Below are positions 8,635 through 17,690 of a DNA stretch of 64,000 nt, one piece after another (within the stretch, counting starts at the first letter, position 1; every line of letters starts with the position of its first letter). The position numbers and the translations under genes were made by a program. The notes beneath the pieces are model-generated. The model had not been told where the DNA came from, did no database searches, and saw nothing but the letters and a program-made list of their open reading frames with translations. This DNA is from Pseudomonas sp. R4-35-07 (GTDB lineage Bacteria > Pseudomonadota > Gammaproteobacteria > Pseudomonadales > Pseudomonadaceae). The stretch spans positions 2,542,001 through 2,606,000 of the forward strand of contig NZ_CP027732.1 in assembly GCF_003852235.1 (NCBI RefSeq), given 5' to 3'.

Positions 8635-9390
8635 ATGAAACGCATCCTGATCATCGGCATTGGCGCCGGCAACCCTGACTACATCACGATGCAGGCCGTG
8701 AAGGCGCTGAACCGCACCGACGTGTTTTTCCTGATGGACAAGGGCCAGAGCAAGGACAAGCTGATCGACCTGCGCCGTGAAATCTGCGAAACCTACATCA
8801 CCAGGCCCGGCTACCGCTTCGTCGAGGCCGACTGCCCCGAGCGCGTGCGCGGTGATATCGACTACACCACCGCGGTGCGCGACCTCAACCGCGACAAGCA
8901 GCAAACCTTCGAGCGCATGATCAACGAGGACATGGCCGACGGCGAAGTGGGGGCGTTCCTGGCCTGGGGTGACCCGGCGTTGTACGACAGCACCATCCGC
9001 ATTCTGCAGGCGATCCTTGCCGAGGGGCGCTGTGCATTCGAGTTCGAGGTGATCCCCGGTATTACCAGCGTGCAGGCCCTGGCGGCCCAGCATAAGGTGG
9101 CGTTGAACCGTATCGGCAAGTCCATTGAAATCACCACCGGGCGCCGCCTGGCGGCGGGGCAGGCGAGTGATGCCGACACCCTGGTGGTGATGCTCGATGC
9201 CGAAGATTCCTACCGCAGCGTGGCGGATCAGGACCTGGATATCTATTGGGGCGCCTACCTGGGCACGCCGGATGAAATCCTGATCAGCGGCAAAGTTAGC
9301 GAGGTCGCGGACGAAATCCAACGGGCGCGCAAGGCCGCGCGACTCGCCAATGGCTGGATCATGGACACCTATTTGTTGCGCAAACCCTGA
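8635..9390 (+). CDS. cobF: Precorrin-6A synthase (deacetylating), CobF
   Basis: 251-residue SAM-dependent tetrapyrrole methylase-type enzyme of the aerobic cobalamin pathway, which methylates C-1 of precorrin-5 with loss of acetate. Characteristic segments are GIGAGNPDYITMQAVKAL at the N terminus, FLAWGDPALYDSTIRI and VIPGITSVQALAAQHK, plus the CobF-specific MDKGQSKDKLIDLRREICE. Start has GAGAG upstream. Other cob genes are not in the window, so it is separated from the main cluster. It is followed 12 bases later by a secreted hydrolase gene. Confidence 0.93.
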   Translation: MKRILIIGIGAGNPDYITMQAVKALNRTDVFFLMDKGQSKDKLIDLRREICETYITRPGYRFVEADCPERVRGDIDYTTAVRDLNRDKQQTFERMINEDMADGEVGAFLAWGDPALYDSTIRILQAILAEGRCAFEFEVIPGITSVQALAAQHKVALNRIGKSIEITTGRRLAAGQASDADTLVVMLDAEDSYRSVADQDLDIYWGAYLGTPDEILISGKVSEVADEIQRARKAARLANGWIMDTYLLRKP

Positions 9391-9402
9391 GGGATAGACC
9401 CC

Positions 9403-10122
9403 ATGCTCAAACTGCTCGCTCTCGCGCTGGCCTTGCTGGCCGGTGTCGCCCATGCGGACTCCGATCTGCATACCGACCTGCCGTTGTCGTACCTGGAGCA
9501 AACCCAGGGCGATGCACGCAACCAACCGCTGGTGATTTTCCTGCATGGCTTTGGCAGCAACGAGGAAGACCTGTTCGGTATCAAGGATGCGCTGCCTTCC
9601 ACCTGGACCTACCTGTCGGTGCGCGCGCCGATGCCGGTGGAGCCGCATGGCTATCGCTGGTTTACCAAGACCCCGGGTGACGGTGATTACGATGGGGTGA
9701 CGGCTGATCTGCAAAGCAGCGCCAGGCTGCTCGAAGACTTTGTGGCCAAGGCCACCGCCAAGTACCACACCCAGAGTGATCGTGTGTTTCTGGTCGGGTT
9801 CAGCCAGGGGGCGATCATGTCCTATGAGGTGGGTTTGCGCAGGCCCGAGCTGCTGCGTGGTATAGCGGCCCTGAGCGGCAGCGTGTTGCCGGTGCTCAAG
9901 GCCGAGCTCAAGCCGAATGAAGCGTTGGACAAGCTGGCGATCTTTATCGGCCATGGCACCTTGGACCAGGCGCTGCCTTATGCCTCGGGAACGCGGGCCA
10001 ACGAGGTGCTGGAAGGGATTGGCTTGAAGCCGCAGTTTCATGGGTATCCGGGGATGAACCATACAATCAGCGAGGCGGAAATCCAGGACCTGAAGGCTTG
10101 GCTGGAGAAGAGCCTGCGGTAA
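9403..10122 (+). CDS. Exported alpha/beta hydrolase (carboxylesterase/phospholipase type)
   Basis: 239 residues beginning with a signal peptide (LLALALALLAGVAHA, cleavage after about residue 18). The alpha/beta hydrolase core has VIFLHGFGSNEED (oxyanion region), nucleophile Ser in GFSQGAIMS, Asp in GHGTLDQALP and His in GMNHTIS, a full triad. Family members hydrolyse short-chain esters or lysophospholipids. Likely periplasmic. A Pseudomonas repeat follows the stop by 11 bases. Confidence 0.85.
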   Translation: MLKLLALALALLAGVAHADSDLHTDLPLSYLEQTQGDARNQPLVIFLHGFGSNEEDLFGIKDALPSTWTYLSVRAPMPVEPHGYRWFTKTPGDGDYDGVTADLQSSARLLEDFVAKATAKYHTQSDRVFLVGFSQGAIMSYEVGLRRPELLRGIAALSGSVLPVLKAELKPNEALDKLAIFIGHGTLDQALPYASGTRANEVLEGIGLKPQFHGYPGMNHTISEAEIQDLKAWLEKSLR

Positions 10123-10133
10123 ACACCGTAAAA

Positions 10134-10226
10134 AATGTGGGAGGGGGCTTGCCCCCGATGGCGGTATTTCAGTCACAGATGTATCGACTGATTCACCGCT
10201 ATCGGGAGCAAGCCCCCTCCCACATT
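10134..10226. repeat. REP-type inverted repeat, copy 1
   Basis: Two facing arms, AATGTGGGAGGGGGCTTGCC and its near-perfect complement ending at 10226, enclose about 30 bases. A second copy with the same arms lies at 18913-19005. It fits the common intergenic Pseudomonas REP/BIME-type elements and can also act as a transcript end between the convergent genes at 10122 and 10253. Confidence 0.88.
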
Positions 10227-10252
10227 GGTTTTATGTCGCTTGGGAGGTTGGC

Positions 10253-10807
10253 TTACTTGCCACCAGTAATCTGCTTCACCAGCGCGGCATGCCCCTTCAC
10301 ATCATCCGCCCGCGAAATCGCTTGGATCACCAGCAGGTGATTGCCGGAGCCAGCCAGGAACGTGGAGTTCAGGGTCTTGCCGCCGCCTTGGGTAGCCGTG
10401 CTGTCGACCTGGCGCAGGCCAAGGCCCTTGAAGGTCAGTTTTTTCTCGCCGAGTTTCTTGAAGTCGGGCAGGGCGGCGCTCTGGTTCTTGACGAAATCGC
10501 TCACGGCGCCATCGAGAAATTTGGCGTCGTTGTCCTGGATTGACACCCCATCGTTACGCACGGTTTCGGCGACGATCACCACACTTTTCGTGGTTGCGTT
10601 GGCGTACAGGGTGCCTTGGGTATCGGCGGTGCCGTCTTCAGCCTTGCCGGAGGGCAGGGCGTCGGCGGTGTAGGCCTTGGGCAGGCTGAAGGTGAACTTG
10701 CCGCCCAGGGTGGAGAGCGTTTGCGTGGCCGGTTTGGCGGCGGCGAACACGCTGCTGGCGGTAAGCGCGAGGGCCAGCAGCACTGCAGTCTTGGTGAAGG
10801 TGGCCAT
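10253..10807 (-). CDS. Exported protein of unknown function (DcrB-like?)
   Basis: 184 residues with a clear signal peptide (TAVLLALALTASSVFAAA). The mature part is a small alpha/beta protein (GGKFTFSLPKAY near the start, KLTFKGLGLRQVD in the middle). It resembles DcrB-like periplasmic proteins in its opening FSLP pattern and length, but I do not recognise it securely. Convergent with the hydrolase gene across the REP element; upstream on the same strand lies the Kef-type antiporter, 72 bases away. Confidence 0.65.
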   Translation of the reverse strand: MATFTKTAVLLALALTASSVFAAAKPATQTLSTLGGKFTFSLPKAYTADALPSGKAEDGTADTQGTLYANATTKSVVIVAETVRNDGVSIQDNDAKFLDGAVSDFVKNQSAALPDFKKLGEKKLTFKGLGLRQVDSTATQGGGKTLNSTFLAGSGNHLLVIQAISRADDVKGHAALVKQITGGK

Positions 10808-10879
10808 GAAGCGCTCCAGAGATGAACGAAATTGCGGCGTATTCTGTCAGAAAATTCGCAATATCGTTCATCTGCAGCC

Positions 10880-12688
10880 TCACACCTTGTCGGACTCTTC
10901 CTGAAGCCGATCCATCTCAAACAAGCGCGCCAGTTCTGCGCGGGCTTCCTGGGCGGTCTGCATGACTTTGGCCGCATCGTCGTACACCGCATGCTGGGCG
11001 GCGAGGACTTGCTGGTCGTGGGCCCTGAAGCGGTCGATGCGCGCGTCGGCCTGGGCCTGGCTCAGACCAAGGCCGACCAGGGTACGGCGGCTCATCTCCA
11101 GGCTTGAGTAAAAGGTTTCACGCACCGGTGAGGCGTCCAGGTCCACCAGGCGGTGGACGTGCTGGCGGTTACGCGCGCGGGCGATGATCTTCATGTGTGG
11201 GTAGAGGTTGCGCACCAGTTCGGCGGTCTTGATGTTGATCTGCGGATCATCCATGGCGATCACAAAGAATTCCGCCTGGTCGACCTTGGCCGCATGGAGG
11301 ATTTCCGGGCGTTGCGGATCACCGTAGAACACCGGCATACCGCCAAAACTGCGGGTCAGTTCGATGGTTTCCACCGAGGTGTCGAGGGCGATGAACGAGA
11401 TGTTCTGTGCGCGCAGGATTCGCGCAACGATCTGGCCCATTCGGCCCATGCCGGCAATCACCACGCGCGGCGCGTCGCCTTCAATGGCGCGGTACTCCTC
11501 GGGCACCTCCACCGGCTTGGCCTTGGACTTGAACAGCTTCGGGCACACCAACAGCAGCAGCGGGGTCACGGCCATGGACAGGGTGATGGTCAACACCAGC
11601 ACATCGTAAAGGTGCGGTTCGAACAGGCCCTGGTCGCGGCCGATCTTGAACACCACGAAGGCGAACTCACCTCCCGCCGCCAACACCACGCCCAGGCGCA
11701 GGGCGCTTTCACGATTGAGTTCGCCCACCATGCGCCCCACGGCGTAAAGCAGTGGCAGTTTCAAACCGATCAACAGCAAGGTCAGCCCGATCACCACCAG
11801 CGGTGTGCTGAGCAGCAGGCTGAGGTTGGCGCCCATGCCCACGCTGATAAAAAACAGCCCCAGCAGCAGGCCCTTGAACGGTTCGATCTGGGATTCCAGT
11901 TCGTGGCGGTATTCCGAGTCCGCCAGCAGCAGCCCGGCGAGGAACGCGCCGAGGGCCATGGACACGCCCACCAGCTCCATCAGCCAGGCGGTGCCGATCA
12001 CCACCAGCAGCGCGGTGGCGGTGGAGACTTCACGCAGGCCGGTCTTGGCGACGATACGAAACACCGGTCGCAGCAGATAGCGCCCGCCGATGATCACCAC
12101 GGCAATGCTGCCGAGGATTTGCAAGACGTGTTGCACGCCCTGGGCTTCGCTGGTCGGATGATCGCTGCCGGCCAGCAGCGGCACCATGGCAATCAACGGG
12201 ATCGCTGCAATGTCCTGGAACAACAGGATCGCGAAGGCCAGGCGCCCATGGGGTTGGTTGAGTTCCTTGCGCTCGGCCAGGCTTTGCAGGCCAAACGCGG
12301 TGGAGGACAGCGCCAGGCCCAGGCCCAGCACAATCGCGCTGTTCCAGGGCTGGCCAAACAGCCACAGCGCTACCACGCCCATCACCAGCCCGGTGAGCAG
12401 CACCTGGGCCAGGCCGACACCGAATACCGCCTTGCGCATCACCCATAACCGTTTGGGCGAAAGCTCCAGGCCGATGATAAACAGCAACAGTACCACGCCC
12501 AGTTCAGAGAACTGCGCCACGCTTTGCGGGTTGCCGATCAGGCCCAGCACCGAGGGGCCGATGATCACCCCGGCGAACAGATAGCCCAGCACCGCGCCCA
12601 GTTGCAGACGCTTGGCCAACGGCACGGCCAGCACGGCGGCGAACAGGAACACCACGGCTGCTTGTAACAGGTTGCCTTCATGGGGCAT
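10880..12688 (-). CDS. Kef-type CPA2 cation:proton antiporter with TrkA-N domain
   Basis: 602-residue membrane protein. About 12-13 hydrophobic segments over residues 1-380 form the Na+/H+ exchanger fold (YLFAGVIIGPSVLGLIG; FAILLFQDIAAIPLIAM). A cytosolic Rossmann RCK/TrkA-N domain starts near residue 400 (VVIAGMGRMGQIVARILRA) and a charged helical tail ends the protein. Related to KefB/KefC glutathione-gated potassium efflux. I start at the ATG at 12688 (MPHEGN) because GGAG lies six bases upstream; the longer frame starts at 12700. No KefF/KefG ancillary subunit is adjacent. Confidence 0.88.
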   Translation of the reverse strand: MPHEGNLLQAAVVFLFAAVLAVPLAKRLQLGAVLGYLFAGVIIGPSVLGLIGNPQSVAQFSELGVVLLLFIIGLELSPKRLWVMRKAVFGVGLAQVLLTGLVMGVVALWLFGQPWNSAIVLGLGLALSSTAFGLQSLAERKELNQPHGRLAFAILLFQDIAAIPLIAMVPLLAGSDHPTSEAQGVQHVLQILGSIAVVIIGGRYLLRPVFRIVAKTGLREVSTATALLVVIGTAWLMELVGVSMALGAFLAGLLLADSEYRHELESQIEPFKGLLLGLFFISVGMGANLSLLLSTPLVVIGLTLLLIGLKLPLLYAVGRMVGELNRESALRLGVVLAAGGEFAFVVFKIGRDQGLFEPHLYDVLVLTITLSMAVTPLLLLVCPKLFKSKAKPVEVPEEYRAIEGDAPRVVIAGMGRMGQIVARILRAQNISFIALDTSVETIELTRSFGGMPVFYGDPQRPEILHAAKVDQAEFFVIAMDDPQINIKTAELVRNLYPHMKIIARARNRQHVHRLVDLDASPVRETFYSSLEMSRRTLVGLGLSQAQADARIDRFRAHDQQVLAAQHAVYDDAAKVMQTAQEARAELARLFEMDRLQEESDKV

Positions 12689-12968
12689 TGCGAACTCCAT
12701 TGTTTGCTTGAATCAGATGCTGACGCTTTCAAGGGCGAGGGAAAGGGCCCTATTAGAGCGTGTTTTCACATTTTGAAACTTGTATTTTTGATGCAGAGGT
12801 CAATGAATGTGGCTGTTATCTGGCGGATTTCGGCGGCTACGGATGTTTGCTTTTCGTGGAAGCTGAAGAATCTACAAACACTTTCTCCCAATGCTCGGCT
12901 GGCAGACTCGTCACCTCTGTACCTAAATTCATGCTCTTGAGTTTATATTCCTTGGGTGGCATATTTGC
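12689..12968. other. Intergenic region before the toxin-antitoxin pair
   Basis: About 280 bases with visibly lower GC than the flanks. A 41-codon minus-strand frame (12961 down to 12837, opening MPPKEYKLKSMNLGTEV) has plausible composition but no recognised homology, so it may be a gene remnant or chance. No clear terminator was seen. The region should carry the promoter of the toxin-antitoxin operon. Confidence 0.4.
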
Positions 12969-13334
12969 ATGGTATGGGACATTGAATACACGGATGAATT
13001 CGGCGAGTGGTGGGGCAACTTGGGTGAGAAGGAGCAATCTTCGGTCGCTGCCAGCGTGGATCTGCTGGGCCTGCTCGGCCCGGGGCTTGGCTTTCCCCAC
13101 AGCAGCGATATCAAGGGCTCTCGCCACGGCAATCTGCGCGAACTGCGTATACAGCACGCAGGTCGTCCCTATCGGGTGCTGTATGCCTTTGATCCCCGGC
13201 GCTGCGCAGTCCTGCTGATAGGTGGCGATAAAACCGCACAGCATCGTTGGTACGACGTGCACGTACCGGTGGCGGAAAAGCTGTATGACATCCATTTGAA
13301 AACATTGCGCAAAGAGGGCCTTACCCATGGCTAA
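12969..13334 (+). CDS. RelE/HigB-type toxin (phage Gp49-like, DUF891)
   Basis: 121 residues. DIEYTDEFGEWWGNL at the N terminus, then RHGNLRELRIQHAGRPYRVLYAFDP and the C-terminal AEKLYDIHLKTLRKE match the Gp49/HigB-like branch of RelE ribonucleases that cut ribosome-bound mRNA. Toxin-first order with an 8-base overlap into the helix-turn-helix partner is typical of HigBA-type pairs. Catalysis is inferred from family. Confidence 0.88.
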   Translation: MVWDIEYTDEFGEWWGNLGEKEQSSVAASVDLLGLLGPGLGFPHSSDIKGSRHGNLRELRIQHAGRPYRVLYAFDPRRCAVLLIGGDKTAQHRWYDVHVPVAEKLYDIHLKTLRKEGLTHG

Positions 13335-13632
13335 AAAATTCGCTGATCTCAAGGCGCGCATGACTCCCGAGTCGCGTGCCGATGCCGAGCAGCTTTTTCA
13401 ACAGCATCTGAGAGAGATGCCCCTGCATGAGCTGCGCAAGGCGCAGCAACTGAGCCAGGAAAGCCTGGCCAAGGCGTTGAATATCAATCAGGCGGCGGTG
13501 TCGAAAATGGAGCGTCGCACCGATATGTACATCAGCACATTGCGCGACTACATACGTGCGATGGGGGGAGAGCTGGAAATTATCGCGACGTTTCCCGATG
13601 GCCAGGTAAAAATCGACAACTTCGCGCGCTGA
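13327..13632 (+). CDS. XRE-family antitoxin (HigA-like)
   Basis: 101 residues with a Cro/C1-type helix-turn-helix at about 37-90 (LRKAQQLSQESLAKALNINQ, AAVSKMERRTDMYISTLRDY) and a short C-terminal strand region (GELEIIATFPDGQVKI). Overlaps the toxin gene by 8 bases, so translation is coupled. It is expected to neutralise the toxin and autorepress the operon. Confidence 0.88.
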   Translation: MAKKFADLKARMTPESRADAEQLFQQHLREMPLHELRKAQQLSQESLAKALNINQAAVSKMERRTDMYISTLRDYIRAMGGELEIIATFPDGQVKIDNFAR

Positions 13633-13726
13633 ACCAGTCCGGCGTCGCGATGCCTGTGGTTTTCATCTCGGCTTGATTGGCTCTTTGTTACCATGGCCGC
13701 CCCTTGTCACCAGGAGTCACCGGCCC

Positions 13727-15283
13727 ATGCAACAGCAGTGGGATGAAATGCACCGCACCCGCAAGCCTACGTTCGTCCTGTGTGGCGAGCCTCAGGGGGA
13801 CGTGCTCAATCTCTACGTGCACGGTTATTCGGCGTTTTTCAGCCAGCAGCAGTTGGCCGGCTTCAAGGAACAACTGGCCGGCATTGAAGGCTCGACCAAC
13901 CTGATGTTGTTCTGGCCGGCGGGGCACTTCCTGGAAAACCTGTTTGCCCCGTTCAAGGAGGTAATCGCCTCGATGCTAGGCGGCGGTGGCCTGGGCGCGG
14001 CGACCGTGGGTGTGGGCAAGGCGATCGCGTATTTTCTCGACCATTACAAAAGCGTCGAGGCGCGGGTCGATGAAGTGGCCAGGACCTTGTTGCCCGAGCT
14101 GGCGAGCTACCTGCACGCCGAATCGCTCCAGGTGCGGCAGATCAACCTGATCGGCCATTCCCTTGGCGCCCGGATCCTGGTCAAGAGTGTGCTGGCCAGC
14201 CCTGAAACCGCCCATGAACTGCCATTGAATAACGTGCTGCTGATGGGCGGGGCAATCTGTACGTCGAGCCCTTGGGAGGCGGTGTCGGCACCGCTCAAGG
14301 GGCGGCTGATCAATTGCTACTCGAGCAAGGACTGGGCACTGGCGATGAAGCCGGATACCGAGCGTTGCATCGGCCGCTATGCGATTGCGGTAACGCCCGC
14401 GCTCAAGGCCAAGGTCACCAACGTGCATCTGGCCAGCTTCGACCATGCCGCCTACTGGCCGCAGTTGCGCACGGTGGTGCAGTACACCGACCTGCTGCAG
14501 GAACGCCGTGGCCTGATCCGCGCCGACCTGCGCAGCAGTGAAGCGCGTTTTGCCGAAGAAGATCTCGATCTGTTTCCGATGCTGATGCAGGCGCGCCCGG
14601 ATGAGCTGAAGTTTCTCGCCGAACTGATGGCGCAAAAGCGCAGTGCTTCGATTGATGCCAGCGTACGCGAGCCGCGCAAGCTCGCCATCGAGTTGCAGCG
14701 CATGGGCGGCGACAGTTTCATGAACCTGGCCCGTGGCCACGGCGTGGCTTATCGCCAGATCGCCGAAGCGGTGGCGCAACGCTTGGGCATCAAGTTCGAC
14801 GATGCAATGGCCAGCGTGGCCCTGGCGGATATCGAAGCGCAGGTCGCGGAAAAACTCCTCAAGCAGTATCACGACAACCTCAGCGGTGCCGACCGACAGG
14901 CGTTCGACGCCGAACTCAAGGCCGCGATGCAAAAAGAGCAAGGTGTGTTCAAGCGTCTCGACGTGGGCCGTACGGCCACTACCGCCTTGAGCGGCACGGC
15001 ATTGGCGGGGCTCACCGGGTTTATGCTGCGCCGCGGTGCCGCCACGGCGATTCCGGTGGTGGGCCAGGCGTTGGCGGCAGCGATGTTGCTGGTCAGCGGC
15101 GTACGGGCGTTTTCCGGCCCAGCGTATTCGATCACTACGTTGGCGGTGTTGGTGATCGGCGTGATTCGCCAGCGTCTGGAACGTGAGGCGCTGAATCAGG
15201 AGCTGGACCTGGTGGTGCAGGTGGTTGAGGCATTTGACCTGCCCCGGGAGACGGTGATGCGCACCGTTGCGTCGGACTGCTAA
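13727..15283 (+). CDS. Alpha/beta hydrolase (DUF726/TMCO4-like) fused to a YaaW-like membrane region
   Basis: 518-residue protein. Residues about 20-255 form an alpha/beta hydrolase: VHGYSAFF oxyanion segment, nucleophile Ser145 in LIGHSLGARILV, candidate acid in CYSSKDWAL and His in SFDHAAYW, resembling DUF726 lipase-like proteins. From about 320 the sequence changes: LQRMGGDSFMNLARGHGVAY matches the YaaW/UPF0174 signature as I remember it, followed by a charged stretch and two to three hydrophobic segments (about 418-485). I chose ATG 13727 (AGGAG upstream) rather than the TTG at 13673. It stands alone between the TA pair and mntH. Function is unknown; membrane-associated lipid or envelope stress role is only a guess. 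Confidence 0.75.
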   Translation: MQQQWDEMHRTRKPTFVLCGEPQGDVLNLYVHGYSAFFSQQQLAGFKEQLAGIEGSTNLMLFWPAGHFLENLFAPFKEVIASMLGGGGLGAATVGVGKAIAYFLDHYKSVEARVDEVARTLLPELASYLHAESLQVRQINLIGHSLGARILVKSVLASPETAHELPLNNVLLMGGAICTSSPWEAVSAPLKGRLINCYSSKDWALAMKPDTERCIGRYAIAVTPALKAKVTNVHLASFDHAAYWPQLRTVVQYTDLLQERRGLIRADLRSSEARFAEEDLDLFPMLMQARPDELKFLAELMAQKRSASIDASVREPRKLAIELQRMGGDSFMNLARGHGVAYRQIAEAVAQRLGIKFDDAMASVALADIEAQVAEKLLKQYHDNLSGADRQAFDAELKAAMQKEQGVFKRLDVGRTATTALSGTALAGLTGFMLRRGAATAIPVVGQALAAAMLLVSGVRAFSGPAYSITTLAVLVIGVIRQRLEREALNQELDLVVQVVEAFDLPRETVMRTVASDC

Positions 15284-15321
15284 GCTGGCGCCCTGACTTG
15301 TGTGTTTGCCTGGGATCCCGC

Positions 15322-16641
15322 GTGAAATTCAGCCTGCCGAAAATTGCTACCGCCCCTTTCTGCCCGCCGGAAGTGGCCGGCTCCGTTGTCGTTGATCCCA
15401 AGGCGTCGTTCTTCAAACGTGCGCTGATGTTCGCCGGCCCCGGCCTGTTGATTTCCATCGGCTACATGGACCCCGGCAACTGGGCGACCGCCATCGAAGC
15501 CGGGTCGCGCTACGGCTATAGCCTGTTATTCGTGGTGCTGCTGGCCAGCCTGGCGGGGATGGCGGTGCAGTGCCTGTGCTCGCGGCTGGGTATCGCCACT
15601 GGTAAAGACCTGGCGCAACTGTGCCGTGAGCGCTACAGCAAGCGCTCCGCGCGCACCCAATGGGTGTTGGCGGAAATTTCCATCATCGCCACCGACCTCG
15701 CCGAAGTGCTCGGCTGCGCCCTGGCATTTCACCTGCTGCTGGGTGTATCGCTGACCACCGGGATCGTCATCACCGCCTTCGACACGCTGTTGATCCTGGC
15801 CCTGCAGAACCGAGGTTTCCGCCGGCTGGAAGCGATCATGCTGGCGTTGGTCGCGACCATCGGCGTGTGTTTCTTCATCGAACTGGTGCTGATCAAACCT
15901 TACTGGCCGGACGTGCTCAGTGGCTTCACGCCCTCGCTGTCAGCCATCAGCGATGCCGCGCCGCTGTACCTGGCCATCGGCATCCTCGGTGCGACGGTGA
16001 TGCCGCATAACCTCTACCTGCACACCTCGATTGTGCAGACCCGCCTGATCGGCAAGGACCTGGCCAGCAAACAGGACGCGGTCAAGCTTGCACGCATCGA
16101 CACCATTGGCTCCCTGGCCTTGGCCCTGTTGGTCAATGCGGCCATCCTGGTGCTGGCCGCCGCAGCGTTCTACAAGACCGGCCATACCGACGTGGTGGAG
16201 ATCCAGGACGCCTATCATCTGCTCGACCCGCTGGTGGGCGGTGCGTTCGCCAGCATCCTGTTCGGCATCGCCTTGCTGGCCTCGGGCCAGAGTTCGACCT
16301 TCACCGGTACGATTGCCGGGCAGGTGATCATGGAGGGTTACCTTAACCTGCGCATCCCCTGCTGGCAGCGCCGCCTGATCACCCGTGGGCTGGCGCTGAT
16401 CCCGGCGTTCCTCGGCGTGTGGCTGATGGGCGACGACGCCATCGGCAAGCTGCTGATTTTGAGCCAGGTGGTGCTGAGCCTGCAGTTGCCCTTCGCGTTA
16501 TACCCGCTGATCCGCATGACCGGCGACAAACAACTGATGGGCCCGTTCGTCAACCGGCTGCCGACGCGGATGCTGGCGTGGTTTTTGTTTGCAGTGATCA
16601 GTGGGGCGAATGCGTGGTTGATTGGGCAGTGGGTGTTCTGA
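15322..16641 (+). CDS. mntH: NRAMP-family Mn2+/H+ symporter MntH
   Basis: 439 residues with about 11 transmembrane helices. The metal-binding DPGN of helix 1 (GYMDPGNWATAIEAGS) and MPH of helix 6 (TVMPHNLYLHTSIVQTR) are both intact, as is the transport signature GQSSTFTGTIAGQVIMEG. Imports Mn2+ and possibly Fe2+. I prefer GTG at 15322 since it gives the usual length; a TTG at 15298 would add eight residues. It converges with the LysR gene, the two stops being one base apart. Confidence 0.9.
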   Translation: MKFSLPKIATAPFCPPEVAGSVVVDPKASFFKRALMFAGPGLLISIGYMDPGNWATAIEAGSRYGYSLLFVVLLASLAGMAVQCLCSRLGIATGKDLAQLCRERYSKRSARTQWVLAEISIIATDLAEVLGCALAFHLLLGVSLTTGIVITAFDTLLILALQNRGFRRLEAIMLALVATIGVCFFIELVLIKPYWPDVLSGFTPSLSAISDAAPLYLAIGILGATVMPHNLYLHTSIVQTRLIGKDLASKQDAVKLARIDTIGSLALALLVNAAILVLAAAAFYKTGHTDVVEIQDAYHLLDPLVGGAFASILFGIALLASGQSSTFTGTIAGQVIMEGYLNLRIPCWQRRLITRGLALIPAFLGVWLMGDDAIGKLLILSQVVLSLQLPFALYPLIRMTGDKQLMGPFVNRLPTRMLAWFLFAVISGANAWLIGQWVF

Positions 16642-16642
16642 C

Positions 16643-17575
16643 TCACCGATCCCAATACGGCACCGTCCCAAAACATTCCACAAAATAATCGATCACCGTG
16701 CGCACCTTCAGCGACAGCCTGCGGCTACCCGGCCACAACGCCGCGATCTGCTGGGGCTCCAGGGTGGTCGCCACTTCGTAATCGGTCAGCACCGCTTGCA
16801 AGGTGCCGGCGCGCAGGCCTTCACCGATCAGCCAGGAAGGAAACACCACCAGCCCCAGGCCCTGCTCGGCGGCGTGGGTCAGGGTGTCAGCGTGGTTGCC
16901 GGTGATCGGGCCCTTGACGCTGTAGGCGCTCCAGTCGTCGTGGTCGCGGCGGAAGAACCAGCGCTCCTGGCCTTTTATGCCCTTATAGGCCAGGCACTGG
17001 TGGTTGACCAGTTCGTCGGGATGGCGCGGCGTGCCGTGCTGCGCCAGGTAGGCGGGGCTGGCGGCGAGGCGAAAGCGTTGCGGCGCGAAGATCCGCGCCT
17101 GCATGCTGGAGTCATTGAGCACGCCGATACGAAACAGCAGGTCAGTGCCGTCCTGCAGCGGGTCGACGAAGGTATCGGTCTGCTGGATGTCCAGTTGCAG
17201 CTTCGGATAGCGCCGGCACAGCTCCCCCAGCCACGGCGAAAGATGACGTTGGCCGAATACCATGGGCGCATTGATGCGCACCAGTCCGCTGGGTTCGCTG
17301 TCTTGTTCCTGCAGGGCCTGGCTCGCTGTTTCCAGCTGCTCCAGCATCAGCCGCGCGTGTCGCCCGAGCAGGCGTCCGGCTTCGGTCGGGCTCACGGCAC
17401 GGGTGTGGCGGTACAGCAGCTGCTGACCGAGGGCGTGTTCCATCAGCTGGATCTGCCGGGAAATGGACGAGGGCGCCAGGCCTTCGCGGCGTGCCACCTC
17501 AGAAAAACTGCCCTGGTCCAGCACGGCGACGAACAGGCGCAGCGCCTTGAAACTCAGTTCATTCAAACCCTGCAT
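16643..17575 (-). CDS. LysR-family transcriptional regulator
   Basis: 310 residues. An N-terminal winged helix-turn-helix (FKALRLFVAVLDQGSFSEVA, LAPSSISRQIQLMEHALGQQ) is followed by a periplasmic-binding-protein-like effector domain (about 90-300). GGAG lies five bases before the second of two consecutive ATGs, so I start there; 17578 is the alternative. The gene is divergent from the YdcZ-type transporter pair 115 bases away, its probable target. The effector is unknown. Confidence 0.85.
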   Translation of the reverse strand: MQGLNELSFKALRLFVAVLDQGSFSEVARREGLAPSSISRQIQLMEHALGQQLLYRHTRAVSPTEAGRLLGRHARLMLEQLETASQALQEQDSEPSGLVRINAPMVFGQRHLSPWLGELCRRYPKLQLDIQQTDTFVDPLQDGTDLLFRIGVLNDSSMQARIFAPQRFRLAASPAYLAQHGTPRHPDELVNHQCLAYKGIKGQERWFFRRDHDDWSAYSVKGPITGNHADTLTHAAEQGLGLVVFPSWLIGEGLRAGTLQAVLTDYEVATTLEPQQIAALWPGSRRLSLKVRTVIDYFVECFGTVPYWDR

Positions 17576-17690
17576 CATGACTCCAAGCTGTGCGTTTTGC
17601 GCAAAGGTGTTGTCTGCATGCTGCCATTTATCGCACAGGCAAGCCACTGGATAATGCACGCCTGTTTTCTTCTTCAAGCGCAGGTGATGT

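Noticed and set aside
11153..12448. 431-codon plus-strand frame opposite the Kef-type antiporter
   Set aside because: Composition is His/Gln-rich with no homology, while the minus strand gives an intact antiporter with all expected motifs.
12837..12961. 41-codon minus-strand frame opening MPPKEYKLKSMNLGTEV
   Set aside because: Plausible composition but no known family, no clear ribosome site, and the length is close to chance; recorded in the intergenic entry only.
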